Shown here in pieces: positions 44,080-54,925 of a stretch of 64,000 nucleotides of DNA. Every line of letters begins with the position of its first letter. The first letter of the stretch is position 1. Source of the DNA: Hexactinellida sp. DTS-2022 (taxonomy: Eukaryota; Porifera; Hexactinellida); NCBI GenBank assembly GCA_028753945.1, contig JAPNXP010000007.1, forward strand, positions 1,922,001 to 1,986,000, read 5' to 3'. Below the pieces are notes generated by a model, which searched no databases, was not told the DNA's origin, and worked only from the letters and a program-made list of their open reading frames with translations. Both the position numbers and the translations under genes were made by a program.

Positions 44080-44392
44080 GATTTGTAATTTAGTTAATAA
44101 TTTAAGGTGTTTAATTAAGTGGTACACTTTATAAACTATTATGTGCTAATGCAAAACAAATTATTTTGCGGGCTCTGGTCGAATTAGACAGGACAACACA
44201 AGCAATTTACACTTCATTGTTTGTGTATCTTCAATTTGAGACGAATGTACAATTGTATCATAAATATGCTATTACAAATTATAATGTGGTATTTTGAGGC
44301 TTGAACATTTCCGTTATCCAGATTAATTATGAAGGTCAAGCCTAATGTATCCATATTCTTCATCATTGATTATTGATCGATACAATGAATTG
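44080..44392. other. AFMID 3' flank
   Basis: AT-rich, presumably with the 3' untranslated region. No clear AATAAA; TCATAAATAT near 44259 could be a weak signal. Confidence 0.35.
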
Positions 44393-45061
44393 CAGTCTAC
44401 TCCGCTTAATTGTGACACGTTTGTTCCAGGCCTCTTGTCCCAATTAACCGAAAATATTATGTAAAGTAGTGATCTACCTACTATTTGCAACATTTACAAT
44501 TAAATCTGTTACAGCAATTCCTACAATGTCTGCAGACCCTTGAAACTACTCAAACCCATACTATGAGCCCTGATATCCTGTGGACCAATTGAAACAAACC
44601 CTGTGCCACAAGGTCATAATCAGGGTATATTATAAGCCCATTTTTTTATTCCTGGCCCATTTTTTTACTCCCTTGAATAGTGAGTTTTTATCGTCTGATA
44701 TCCATTTTAAGATTCCATTTCTACCGAAAATCCATTTTTTTATTCCACGAAAACATTAAATTTTTTTTTTTATCCTTATAAAATACTCTGGTCATAATCT
44801 CTGGTAAATTTCGATTTACGGAAATCATTAAGAAAATAGACCCTATTTAGATATTTTGTTATACCTTTATCAGAATGGACCAAGATTATTTGATTTGTTC
44901 TGATAAATATGAATTTTCCATTGAGCGAGCACAAATTTTGAACCCAATTTGTTGAGGTGTCCCGATTAACCGAATATATTTAGTATTTGGTGCTATGTAA
45001 AGGATTCCGTTTTGGGGAGTTGTCCCAATTAAGCGGTTGTTCCGATTAAGCGGAGTGCACT
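44393..45061. mobile_element. pogo-like element with GATTAAGCGGAGT ends
   Basis: CAGTCTACTCCGCTTAATTG at the left and GATTAAGCGGAGTGCACTG at the right are inverted, with TA on the right and TG (decayed) on the left. Inner ATTAACCGA words repeat. It carries the hAT MITE 44621-44790. Confidence 0.65.
44621..44790. mobile_element. hAT MITE, 170 bp, nested
   Basis: CAGGGTATATTATAAG and CTTATAAAATACTCTG are inverted, flanked by the perfect 8-bp duplication GTCATAAT (44613-44620 and 44791-44798). Same family as 51678-51869, with shared CCATTTTTTTATTCC words. Confidence 0.9.
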
Positions 45062-45227
45062 GTAATTGTAAATACTCAACTTCATTTAGTCTTGTAATTA
45101 ACATAACAAACATTAAATTAAAGAACTAAATGATTAATTAGTATCGAATTGTATCCCTCACCCTTTGATTCCTCCAGTTAACGTTTCCTTGTCTTAGAAT
45201 TTTTCAGGATTGTTCCCTACTTTTTCT

Positions 45228-45296
45228 TTACAAAGCCTTTCTTTCTCTGAGTTTCTCATGCTCCTCACCCAATTTCTGGTTGAATTCCTTAAATGT
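45228..45296 (-). CDS. Truncated integrase gene, last exon
   Basis: The acceptor TTAACAG|ACATTT in phase 0 fits the donor of the exon at 45423. It encodes 22 residues (TFKEFNQKLGEEHEKLRE...) that continue the integrase fold in register, then a stop. Where related integrases go on to the catalytic Glu helix this one stops after a charged run, so the product lacks the third catalytic residue. Confidence 0.5.
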   Translation of the reverse strand, partial: TFKEFNQKLGEEHEKLRERKAL

Positions 45297-45422
45297 CTGT
45301 TAAATACAATAAATAAAAATACATTAAATAAATTTAAATAACAATACATACTATCATGTTAGTGTGTAAAATTTGATAAGTTAGCAGTAATCTAACAAAC
45401 AGTATTACATTATACTACTCAC

Positions 45423-45734
45423 ATTGCTTGTGAACTCTTTGCCCTTGTCGTGCTGGATAATATCAGCTAATCCCATATCGAGATAGATGTCCTTCAGAAT
45501 CTGAATAACTTCTTGTGAAGTCTTAGTCTTGAGAGGGCCTACTGCAACATATTTGCTCAGGTAGCATGCATTGACTAGAATGTGTTTATAGCCATCTTCA
45601 TTCTCAGGATGGTCGCATATAAGGTCCGATCCTATATGTCTCGACGTTTTATATGTAGATGGTATTGGTTGGAGTTTCTTTTGCAGTTGAGGTGGCAAGG
45701 CCGCTGTCACCTGACATACATGGCAAGTCTTTAC
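45423..45734 (-). CDS. Integrase core-like exon of a spliced, truncated gene
   Basis: Minus-strand exon of 104 codons bounded by ATTATAAAG and AAT|GTGAGT. It starts with the second half of an H2C2 finger (CHVCQ), then the integrase core with Asp in GSDLICD, a central YLSKYVAVGPLKTKTSQEV, and Asp in QHDKGKEFTSN. This resembles the integrases of Ginger and gypsy elements but is not close to the Ginger copies at 15-19 kb. Exons upstream, with the His pair of the zinc finger, were not found, and the following exon stops before the Glu. It could be a decayed transposon gene or a co-opted fragment. Confidence 0.55.
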
Positions 45735-46778
45735 CTTTATAATATAAGAAATTTATTATTAGGGTAGAATTTAATATGTACTACTATGTTACAAAGCTAA
45801 GTGACTAGTTTCTAATCATCATGATTTTGCGATTATTTTCAATTGAGATACAGCCACATTTCCTTATGTGCCACTTGTCCCACAAGTAGCACGTGACATA
45901 GACACAGATGCAACTTTATGGATAATTATTGGATAAACATGATTTAAAATCATAATGTTATGATATCTATAATTATACATGTATTACAAGATAAAGTCAT
46001 TTGAGAGTAGTTTAAATCAGCAGGCTTTATTACGCTAACGAGAAGTATATTGTAAAATCAGGAATATGAATTCAGTCATAGTATTCTTATCATAGTATTC
46101 TTAAATTCATATTAAAAAGTAAAATAAGCCAAAAATTCCTTTTTTAGTGTCTCAAAATCTCACTGTATAATTACTAATAGCACATCCATGGTTTGCTAAT
46201 AGAATGTCTTAAAATCTCACGCGTCTCATTCTAGAATTAATTTTATAATAAAAATTAAAATTAAGCCAAAATTCCATTTATAGTGTCTCAAAATATCAAT
46301 GTGTAATTTCTAATAGCACATCCATGGTTTGCTAGTAGTATGTCTCAAAATCTCACGCGTCTCAAAATATCATGCAACAGGCCTATAGAATCGTATTCTT
46401 CACTAATTCGTACAAATTCACCAATCGGACAGAATCTTTTGAATAGAAATACCTCTCTTCCGGTTAGCGAGGGTATACTGTAAATGGATTTCATTTGAAT
46501 GAACGAATCGGAGGTCACGATGAGCATATTTATATAAAGCACCGGGCCGGATAATTTCGCATCGCGCGCCAGATCTGGCCCGCGGGCCGGGGGTTGCCGA
46601 TCCCTGATCTATAAGAATATAAAAGCAGAAAAATTAGGAAATATAAATTTACAATCGGAAATTTTGGTCAAATATTATGATTAAGATTAAATCTTAATTA
46701 GATAACACTCTTTATATGCAATGGATGATCAACTAAGGTTGCAGATACTTTGAAAGAGTTTGTAAAAATATGACAGAC
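45735..46778. repeat. Tandem duplication and hAT-like fragment
   Basis: Two copies of a unit of about 135 bp lie at 46112-46370, sharing TAAAATTAAGCCAAAATTCC, AATAGCACATCCATGG and TCTCACGCGTCTCA. From 46380 to 46607 the sequence pairs with 12160-12356 (hAT-like end). No gene is seen in the rest. Confidence 0.5.
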
Positions 46779-47436
46779 CAAAGCCTACTATATAAAGGCC
46801 ATTTCACTGCTTTGGACCAGGGATAAGATAAAGGCGGGTTTATTTTTCTAACTGTCACCAATTACCAGATTAATACTAGGCTCATTATATCAACTACACA
46901 TATCAAAGTAGTATATATGGGTCATAGTTGTCTCCCAACATAAATTCAAGCTCAATATTATTATTACATGCAAACTAGATAGTATAATTATGAAAACTAA
47001 GCAAATATTTAGAGGAATCTCTCATGATTTTCTTTGGGGCAGGTAGTAGGAACAATAATACAATATGGTTCTTTGCCTTGTTGCTGTTAAGTAACAATTG
47101 GCTACTGTTGTTAAAATTTAAAGTAATAAGTTGATTTTCCTTCTGTACTAAGCAATCTACACACTCATCAACGAAGTCTTCGCACTTTTCACTATCGAGT
47201 TTTAGGAGAGGGAGTTGCTTGAATCCGATTGAAAACATAATTGTAAACACTTTCCAAGGTGTAAACACCACATTTAGCACGTAATTGGAAGGGCCATTTT
47301 AAGCAGCCACGATCAAAAAGGCCAATCAAAGGGCAAAAGTTAAAATTCGGGTCTTCAATTTCCATTCAATTCAGTATATTTTCAGTGAGTACTGAACAAC
47401 GATCGGGGTACAAATCTGAGATTTTAGACAATTTCC

Positions 47437-48164
47437 TTAAGGTTAAATTACCCCACGGGAATGAAATCTCTTGTATTAATCTGTAATTGTTAGAAATAGA
47501 TCAAGGTACGATACAAAGAAATAAACAAAAAAGAAAATGTCTCAATATATTATACTTTTTATTTTTTGTCGGTTTCAATATTTGGCTAATACAAATCTCC
47601 CATAGGGCGATTTCAAAAAGTAGTGGTCGATATTATAGTGTAATTTGGCAATGCGGCCATCAATGTTTGTTATCAGAATCAATATTGAAAGATTATAAGC
47701 GTACGGAGTTGGTAGTCGGTTTACATTTTTGAATTATGACTCTGAAATTATTTTTCAAACATTTTATCAAATATCTCATAAAAAACATGACCTTTTTAAT
47801 GATTTCTTTAGTTCAAAAGGTCGCAACTTTTTTTATTTAGGTCAAATCAAAATTCTAAACCAGTCACCTACAGCATATAACGATGATCTATGTGATATAT
47901 CGCACATAATATGTCTTTAGCTAATAATGATCTTGAGATCGACACACTTATCAGGTGGAGTCTGAAGAAATCCCCCTATGGGACTTTTGTATTACCATAA
48001 AACTGCACGCCCCATAAAATCGAATTTATTCAAAATAATTCGATTTCGTTTTCAGTTTCGATATAGCTATAATGTCTTCCATTATATATGTGAAAATTAA
48101 ACAACTTACTTCAAAACGAAATTTATGTGTTTTTTTACATGAATCTGCCGTAATTTAACCTTAA
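47437..48164 (+). mobile_element. TTAA-flanked piggyBac-like repeat, copy 3
   Basis: 728 bp, the inverse of copy 2 (12751-13478) and nearly identical to it, including the 81-codon ORF (47487-47732) and the 63-codon ORF (47729-47920). Flanked by TTAA. It sits inside the P-like element, so it arrived later than that element. Confidence 0.7.
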
Positions 48165-48219
48165 TAAGAGAGGCAGCATATCCTTCGATAAAAGTTAGAG
48201 GTTTGTCTTGTGTATGAAT

Positions 48220-48530
48220 TCAGGAAAAAAATTCAAAAGAGTGGCCACAGACATTGTGTGAAATCACAATTCTCCGGATGGCTGCGATATAAAGATCATC
48301 TTCATGGGTTTCGAAGCTGCTGATAAATTCCATAAACGAATCTCTATCTTCATGGACATAATCTTTCCTATTATACAACTTGAGAATATTAGACTGTTTA
48401 AGTGCCCTCTCATTTTCCAGGACTTGACGAACCAATACATTGTAGTTTTTTTACATAGATCTGTAATCTCGTTCCTTAAAGAATCTCGTTCCTTGAGACG
48501 AACTCCCTTCCAAGAGTGTTGATTAATCAA
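48220..48530 (-). pseudogene. Coiled-coil tail of the THAP gene, one-base break
   Basis: On the minus strand a charged, coiled-coil-like stretch begins LKERDSLRNEITDLCKK and continues in the next frame from LVRQVLENERALKQSN to HNVCGHSFEFFS. The switch lies in a run of seven A (around 48447), so a one-base slip is likely. Such coiled coils follow THAP domains in many proteins, and the position 300 bp downstream of the THAP exon suggests it is a further exon. Confidence 0.45.
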
Positions 48531-48835
48531 TCAATGTCCATATCTATCAGTTTTCAAACATCCAGCTGATTGAGAGATTCGCAAGGGTTCCACGATTATA
48601 ACACTTTAACTTGAAGAAACTTGTCAATAGTAATAATGTTTTGGACTGAAATGACAATATTTGATGTCTTATTGACAATATAAATGTGGTATCAAGGTGC
48701 CAAAATAATACTTGGAGATCTTAATGTCAGATGATTTAGAGATAGTGAATTTTCTCTGTTCTTCTTCGTACAAGTCAACACTGTTTCATTGCCTATATAC
48801 AATAACATACATGTTAAAATACAAAACTTTTACAT

Positions 48836-49089
48836 TTAGCACAACTTGACATACTTGGATCTGTAAATCATGCTCCTTTTGTCTCTATCAAGTCGCTGAT
48901 ACTTGATATTGTGATTAAGACGATCAGGGCCACCAGGAAGGTATTTAGGTACTGCGCCTTTCTTCAATTTAGCTTTTATTGGTCGTATCTTCGTTTGGCC
49001 ATCAATGTCAAGATAAGTTTGTGTGTCAATGATATCATCAGGATCAAAGTGTTTCGCACAAACGGAAATGTTTTTGAGTGTGTGAAGAT
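48836..49089 (-). CDS. THAP-domain protein, exon 2
   Basis: The acceptor TATATGCTAG|AT restores the frame with exon 1 (phase 1). It supplies the rest of the THAP zinc finger (VCAKHF, Cys and His ligands), the conserved GAVPKYLPG end, and a basic tail before the stop. Joined with exon 1 this gives 126 aa: a DNA-binding module with little else. If a donor inside this exon leads to the coiled coil at 48220-48530, the protein would be longer. A palindromic element rich in ACGTATAACG (49125-49310) sits in the intron. Confidence 0.7.
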
Positions 49090-49124
49090 CTAGCATATAA
49101 TTACATAATTACGTATGATTAATT

Positions 49125-49310
49125 AAAGCATAGTTGCATTATACGTAACGTATAACGTATATATGGTACCATTATACGATAGGTGAACGTATAATTCCAT
49201 CATACGTAACGTATAATCATTATACAACGTATAACGTATAACGATTTTAACGTATATATGGTCCATTATACGCTCCCCGAACGTATAACGTATAATCGTA
49301 TAATGCATCT
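49125..49310. mobile_element. Palindromic MITE in the THAP intron
   Basis: TTGCATTATACG at the left and CGTATAATGCAT at the right are inverted. The inside is made of ACGTATAACG and TATATGG words that can pair in several ways. No target duplication read. Confidence 0.6.
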
Positions 49311-49576
49311 ATGAATTAAAGAGCATCCTTATATGTAGGCGATCTATAAAAGCACATACAAATAAGCCAAAAAATTGTCGACCGTCTATAAATTATGTAG
49401 ACCAAGAGCCCTGCCGTCTATGGGTATTACTAATGTATATGTAAGAAAACCTGGTCTAGAAATAGACGGTCTACATATAAGTTATTTATTAATTAAAGTA
49501 TGTAAGTGACGTTAAGCTTAAAAAGGAAAACTGGTAAGTAATTAATTAAGCATGTCCAACTAGTAAGCATACTCAC

Positions 49577-49703
49577 CATCTCTATGCAGAAAACGTTTCC
49601 ACTTATGGACGATGTCTTGCGGCCCAGAAGGAATGTGAAATACTGCAACACCACTATGGGTACTATAGTATCCACATCTGGGAGCAGAACAAGAGTTGGG
49701 CAT
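49577..49703 (-). CDS. THAP-domain protein, exon 1
   Basis: The start ATG gives MPNSCSAPRCGYYS, the classical beginning of a THAP domain with two zinc-ligand Cys (residues 5 and 10), followed by VAVFHIPSGP and HKWKRFLHR, with the invariant Trp at residue 35. The exon ends GATG|GTGAGT (phase 1). THAP domains bind DNA sequence-specifically and form the N-terminus of P transposases. Its position within P-like TIRs suggests that the gene came from the element, although here the transposase core is missing. The intact coding sequence is notable among the decayed neighbours. Confidence 0.75.
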
Positions 49704-49986
49704 AAGTCCAGGATATAAATAAACAAGGAGCTAGCATTATAAAGGCAAAGTATGATTGAATTAAAGAAAATCTGTAATTAGAATAGCTTTCTAAACCAGA
49801 TAAGCATTTGTAGTTAGTTTTAATAAAAATATATATATTTACATTATGGGTATATAAGAAAATCGCCTTTATCTTATCCCTGGTCCAGGCGCATTTGGCT
49901 CAGTGAAATGGCCTTATGTTTAGTAGGCTATGGACAGACTTATTAAATTGAAATTATATATAAATGAAATTTTTCATTTATACACA

Positions 49987-50217
49987 TGTGACGGAAAGGT
50001 TCCTAAGTAGATTTAATAGATAATCTATAGAGAACAACAATTTAAGTTATGGTATACAGTATATTGTCAGGGGCGGCGGAAGCGGTCAGGCCGGTCAAGT
50101 CATGGCCTGACCACTTTAAAACTGCTTCCGCCGGCCCTGATAGTACATAAGCTATAGGATCAACTAAAGCTAAGTCAATATAAACCGTTAAGGGTTGGTT
50201 CTAACGAATCTGTCACA
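49987..50217 (-). repeat. 3' LTR of the Gypsy element
   Basis: Matches 60697-60850 across its length (AAGGTTCCTAAGTAGATTT, CTATAGAGAA, TTAAGTTATGGTATACAG). It is longer because of a GC-rich hAT-type MITE at 50080-50142, CAGGGGCGGCGGAAGC to its complement, absent from the other LTR. Confidence 0.85.
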
Positions 50218-50300
50218 TTACCCTCCTCGAAATATAGTTGGCTGGTTAGTGACAGTCGATTCTAATTCTAAAGCCTCTGTTTAACCCTACCTTCGTTAGG

Positions 50301-51157
50301 TTATATAATCCTCGTAGCTCTTGGGCTTCCTGTCTCTCTTTGGGTATCTGCGCTGTTCAATTGTAGTCCCCGTTGCTTCAGTATTGTCATTGTTTTTCCG
50401 TTGTGCCGTCTGTCTCGACTTCTTTCTGCGGCCCCTTCCGACTGAGCTGGCTCTTTTGGTTCGATGTTGGCTTCTTTTACTCCTGATTCCTCACTTATAG
50501 TTCCGGGGATGGTTATATTCATGTCATTTCCTTCCCCCTCATATAACTTGCATCTGTTGGCGTGAACCCATTTGCTACCTCTAACCATTTTGATTTTGAG
50601 GTCGGCTCCTCTCCGCGCGACGACTTCGAAAGGTCCCTTGTACCTCACGTCCAATAAGTCAGTCCGCGTTTCATTTCGTTCTATTATGAAGTCGCCGGGT
50701 TCTAATTCCGCCCTCTTGGCGTTCTTATCGTATCGTGCCTGTCTCTTGACCTTGCTTAGTTCGTAGTTTTCTTTAGCAATTCTGTTGGGTTCGTCCTTAA
50801 GTTCTTTTAGTCTTTCTAGGTGGTATTCATGCGAATCCGTAAGTGAGGGATCCCGAGTTTCTATTAGTGCGTCGATTGGAGACACGGGTAGTCTGCCGGT
50901 CATCAAAAGTTGGGCTGGAAACTTCGTGGAGGAGTTTTCGGAGTTGTTGCAATAGAAGGTAACCTCCGGGGTAGGCTGGGCCATGAATCTTTGCTTAGCT
51001 TCTTATCAAGTATCAGACACCTTGCCACCTGTTTCACCAAGCCTATACTTATTTCGGCCAATCCGTCAGCTTGTGGATGATATGGTGAGGTGTGTCGCTT
51101 CTTATTCCGAGTTTGTCGCACAACGCCAACTTCAAAACCGTATACGTTGTGGGCCTG
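50301..51157 (-). pseudogene. Gypsy integrase C-terminal half
   Basis: Pieces of integrase after the Harbinger insertion: HTSPYHPQADGLAEISIG with the third catalytic residue (Glu), then the C-terminal part with a GPY/F-type motif (YKGPFEVVARR) and VHANRCKLYEGE. The last 75 codons are polar and low complexity. The frame changes between 50903-51121 and 50301-50984. Confidence 0.75.
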
Positions 51158-51677
51158 GGGCCTTATTCACTAACATTTCTTAAGCTTTGCTTTTCTCAAA
51201 AACTAAGCAAAACTTAAGAAAAACTTAACTTTTGCTTAGTTTTGGTTAAGTTTTCTTAAACTTAGAAAACTTAACGGAAATCTTAGATTATGCTTAACTT
51301 TAAGCACAAACTTAAATTTTGTTTAGTTTTCTTAAAGTTCGAATACTTAACGGAAATCTTAGATTTTGCTTAAGTTCTAGTCAAACTTAAGTTTTTTGAG
51401 AAAATAATTTTCTTGTAAATTGCAAGTTTTGGGGATATATATCATAAGCCCTTCTTTCCCGGTCACTCCGCTACGGATGATCAAATCGTTACGCGGTCTT
51501 GCTTTTTTCAATGGACAGTTAAGGCCATATAAAATAAATAACTTCATTCCCATCTATCCCAATTTTTACCCTCCGTACGGATATATGAATGATTATCTTA
51601 AACATAATCATACTAGATATTAGCTATACTTGTGTAAAGAAGTATAGCTAATATCTAGTATGATTATGTCTCCTAAT

Positions 51678-51869
51678 CAGGGTATATTATAAGCCCATTT
51701 TTCTATTCCTAGCCCATTTTTTTATTCCTATTTTCATTTTTTTACTCCCTTGAATAGTGAGTTTTTATCGTCTGATATCCATTTCAAGATTCCATTTCTA
51801 CCGAAAATCCATTTTTTTATTCCACGAAAACAATAAAAAACATTTTTTTATTCCTTATAAAATAAACTG
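51678..51869. mobile_element. hAT MITE, 192 bp, nested in Harbinger
   Basis: CAGGGTATATTATAAG and CTTATAAAATAAACTG are inverted, flanked by the perfect 8-bp duplication CTCCTAAT (51670-51677 and 51870-51877). Same family as 44621-44790. Right after it, the block of about 50 bp from CCTTATAAAATA to the TATATAAGTCTTATA word is duplicated (51903-51955). Confidence 0.9.
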
Positions 51870-52535
51870 CTCCTAATGGATCAATTTTATATAAGTCTTA
51901 TATTCCTTATAAAATACACTGCTCCTAATGTATCAATTTTATATACGTCTTATATTTTTGAACATTACTTAATTACTTAAGCATTATGAATGCAAATTTC
52001 GAAATCATCATACTGTTTACCTATTATAACATTTTGAAGATAGTGTATTTCTCAAATGTAAATGCGGTTTTTCCCCCATCCCTTTAATATAATACTGACA
52101 AACACACAAACACTCAACAATTAGTTTTAATCATATAGATATATTTTTTATTTGGTGAATAAGTTTGTATCCATGACTCCCAAGTTGAACTTATTTTAAA
52201 TATTTGTACATTACTTATGCAGTTATGCCAATTAAGTCGTATTATACTTAAATTTACATGAATATCATAAACATCCTGATACTTCGCACGAGTTTTCTGT
52301 CTAATGATCAATAAATATTATTCTCAGAAAAATTGCAGACCCTAGAAGACGAATACTAAATTTATCTCGCATGTAGTAATATGATACTATAAGTAATTAT
52401 AGAATTATATATTTATATTATGATAGACTATATATTACTCGAACTAGTTAATGTATAATATCTTGTGCAGCAGCAATTTTCTGACAATTTACTCAGTATT
52501 AGGTATAGTTAACGTAAATTCTATATATTCTTTTC

Positions 52536-53571
52536 ATGGCATCTGCACTAAGTTTGATTGAGATTGAAATTGAATTAATACAAAGCAGCTTACGTAGACA
52601 GCGAGTTTTTAGAGATCGACTAAACCCCCTGGATGCATATTCTGACTTTGAGTTTATCACTAGGTACAGAATTACTCAGTATATGTTCCTCGAACTCCTG
52701 GAAAGGATTTCTGCGAAATTAAATCGCACCACAGCTCGTTCTTACCCAATTGCTCCGTAGCTCTACAATTTTTAGCTACCGGGACATTTCAGACGGTAGT
52801 CGCATCCGCACATGGGATCTCCCAAACATCTGTATCCAGATGCGCAACTGCTGTATGTGAAGCATTAACAGCTATGCTCCTACATATATTCAATTTCCAA
52901 ATACATCTCGACAAAAAGTAATTCAAAGATTCTTCCTCAAAAAATACAAGTTTCCACTAGTTCTCGGTTGTATTGATTGTTCACATGTTTCCGTCCTTGC
53001 GCCATCATCGAATGAGGATATCTATGTTAACCGAAAGGGATTTCATTCTATTAACATACAAGCGATTTGTGACCACGAATTTTACTTCATTAATGCTGTT
53101 GTTAAATGGCCGGGATGTACTCATGATGCTTTCATATGGCGACAATCAGGCATAAATCAAAAGATAACAACTGGTGAGATCGAAACTGTACATGGGTGGT
53201 TCTTGGGTGATAGTGCTTATGGACTAAAACCAAACCTAATGACTCCTATAACTTCTCCAATTACTCCTGGGCACAGAAGGTATAATCGGGCTTTTCTTAA
53301 AGCTCGCCAAACCATTGAGTGTACCTTCGGAATATGGAAGAGCCGTTGGAGATCAATGGATAAAACAGGAGGAACCCTTTGTTATAGCCCTGAAAAATGT
53401 TGCAAAATTATATTGGCTACCATGGTGCTGCATAACATGTGTATTAGCCATGGCCTGTTAGCCGATTTTGAAATGTTGATGGCTGATCCTATCTCAGATA
53501 TAGTCCCACCGGAACCTTCAGAAAATGGATTAATAATGAGAGAATCAATAATATCAGAATTTTTTGCTTAA
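52536..53571 (+). pseudogene. PIF/Harbinger transposase, two frame breaks
   Basis: Three consecutive frames give one transposase: 52536-52758 (N-terminal, YRITQYMFLELLERI), about 52755-52880 (helix-turn-helix-like FQTVVASAHGISQTSVSR), and 52861-53571 (catalytic domain). The DDE residues are Asp in GCIDCSH (52975), Asp in GDSAYGL (53209) and Glu in TIECTFGIWKSRW (53317). It ends at a natural stop. A stop at 52758 and a frame change near 52870 prevent a full product, so the copy is recently inactivated. HARBI1-related by motif set. Confidence 0.85.
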
Positions 53572-53719
53572 TTATGTTGTTGTATACGACATTGAATTTA
53601 TACTAGTAGAGTAGGTAATAGTATAATTACAAAGTTATATTATAGAATACTATTTATTGGAGAACAATTAGCGAACTATCTATCTTTGATTACTTGGTTA
53701 ATTAATTAGTAGAAATCCA

Positions 53720-54529
53720 TTAATAATCGGTAGTAGGAGGATACATTGTTGGATGAGGAGAAAAATTCTTCACATAGGGATTTGAAACATAAGACCCGAC
53801 TGCTGCTACAGGATGCTCTAAACCTGGCTGGGTTAACGCAGCTAACAGTCTGTTTTGGTTCGCCAGTATCTCGGGGATTGTTTCCATCATTATATCCCCA
53901 ATTCGTTTCAGGCTGTACTCGATTTTCTCCATTCTATGTTCTATATTCTTCATGCAATCCAATTTCTGCTGTTCTTTTTCGAGGAGAATATGTTTAGTTT
54001 GAGTGAGATCACTTGGTGATAAGCTATGTGAGGAGTATTTTCTCTTGCGATTGGGCAGTACCTCAAACTTCGGCTGGTCATCATCAGTTGAGAAGATTGG
54101 ACTTATTGGCATCTGCTGGTCAGACTCAATGGAAACTTGAGAGCTGATATCTATTCCAGAAGCAATGCCCTCAAACACTTCTTTTCCCTTAATACTTCTA
54201 ATCTTGTCCTCCAATAGTGTTAACTCGGCTCCAGGGGGACCTCCGCCAGTTTTATGAATTGAAGCAAGCTTATCGGCGATTAGTGGTTTATGTTTGCTCA
54301 AGAGGTTAGACCACTTTTAAAGTATATCATCTCTAGTTCTTGTTACCCCATGTAGAGATGATAACTTAGAGGCGACTTCCTCCCAAACCAAAGTCTTCTC
54401 TTCAAAGGTAAATGAAGCACCTAAGCTGCCGAATAACTGCGACTTGTTTTCCTGGATTATGTCCACCAAGGAATGAATTTCTTCGGTGGAAAAAAATTTC
54501 GAACGGGTTTTGGATTTTTCGAGGGTCAT
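53720..54529 (-). pseudogene. Harbinger Myb/SANT-like accessory protein, one stop codon
   Basis: On the minus strand the frame from MTLEKSKTRSKFFSTEE reads into a Myb/SANT-like trihelix (SLVDIIQENKSQLFG, LVWEEVASKLSSLHG), then an in-frame TAA (54317-54319) and continues in the same frame with KWSNLLSKHK to 53720. In family members this position is an ordinary codon. The rest has an acidic middle, a basic patch (NRKRKYSSHS) and a coiled-coil-like stretch (EKEQQKLDCMKNIEHRMEKI). Such proteins bind the element ends and help carry the transposase into the nucleus. Only the single stop breaks it. Confidence 0.8.
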
Positions 54530-54925
54530 TTGGTTAAGAATGCAATTATGTAATTATTGTTAAATTGTTATTTATATATCCGGTGTTTACATTGTATATG
54601 TTCGTTAGTTGAAGTTAGTGATAAGTTTGAAATAAAATAACAGTTAAGTCAACGTCCGGTATGACTTAAGTTTTAAGTCAAGTTTTAGTCAGAGTTAAGA
54701 AATTTTTTAGAAAATTCTAAGAATTTTCCTAAAGTTAAGCAAATTCTTAGTTTTTGCTTAAGTTTTGTTTAGTGAATACCAACTTAAGTCTGACTTAAGT
54801 GTTGCTTAAGTACTGATTTAAGTTTAAGCAAAAACTAAGTTTTTGCTTAACTTTAAGCAAAAACTAAGAATTTGCTTAAAGTTAAGCAAATTTTAAGTTA
54901 AGAAGTTTAGTGAATAAGGCCCCTG

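Larger units (their letters stand above)
46779..49932 (-). mobile_element. P-like element carrying a THAP ORF
   Basis: The termini CAAAGCCTACTATATAAAGG and, inverted, CATAGCCTACTAAACATAAG resemble the P element at 32279. A second inverted block GACCAGGGATAAGATAAAGG follows inside. A perfect 7-bp duplication GACAGAC flanks it (46772-46778 and 49933-49939). It contains a spliced THAP-domain ORF on the minus strand, the TTAA repeat 47437-48164 and a palindromic MITE in the THAP intron. No P transposase core is left. Confidence 0.7.
51158..54922 (+). mobile_element. PIF/Harbinger transposon, 3.8 kb
   Basis: The termini GGGCCTTATTCACTAA are inverted, with CTG on both sides (51155-51157 and 54923-54925), fitting the 3-bp CWG/TWA targets of the superfamily. 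Subterminal regions on both sides are dense in AAGCAAAACTTAAG-type words. It carries a transposase (+) and a Myb/SANT-like gene (-) in convergent order, the usual two-gene set. It interrupts the Gypsy integrase gene. Confidence 0.88.

Noticed and set aside
47729..47920. 63-codon ORF as a second gene of the TTAA repeat
   Set aside because: It has no ATG start, is broken in the copy at 211-1081 and has no recognisable features; left as part of the repeat.
49493..49726. 77-codon minus-strand ORF in another frame over the THAP exon
   Set aside because: The THAP frame has the zinc ligands, a start codon and a consensus donor; the longer frame has none.
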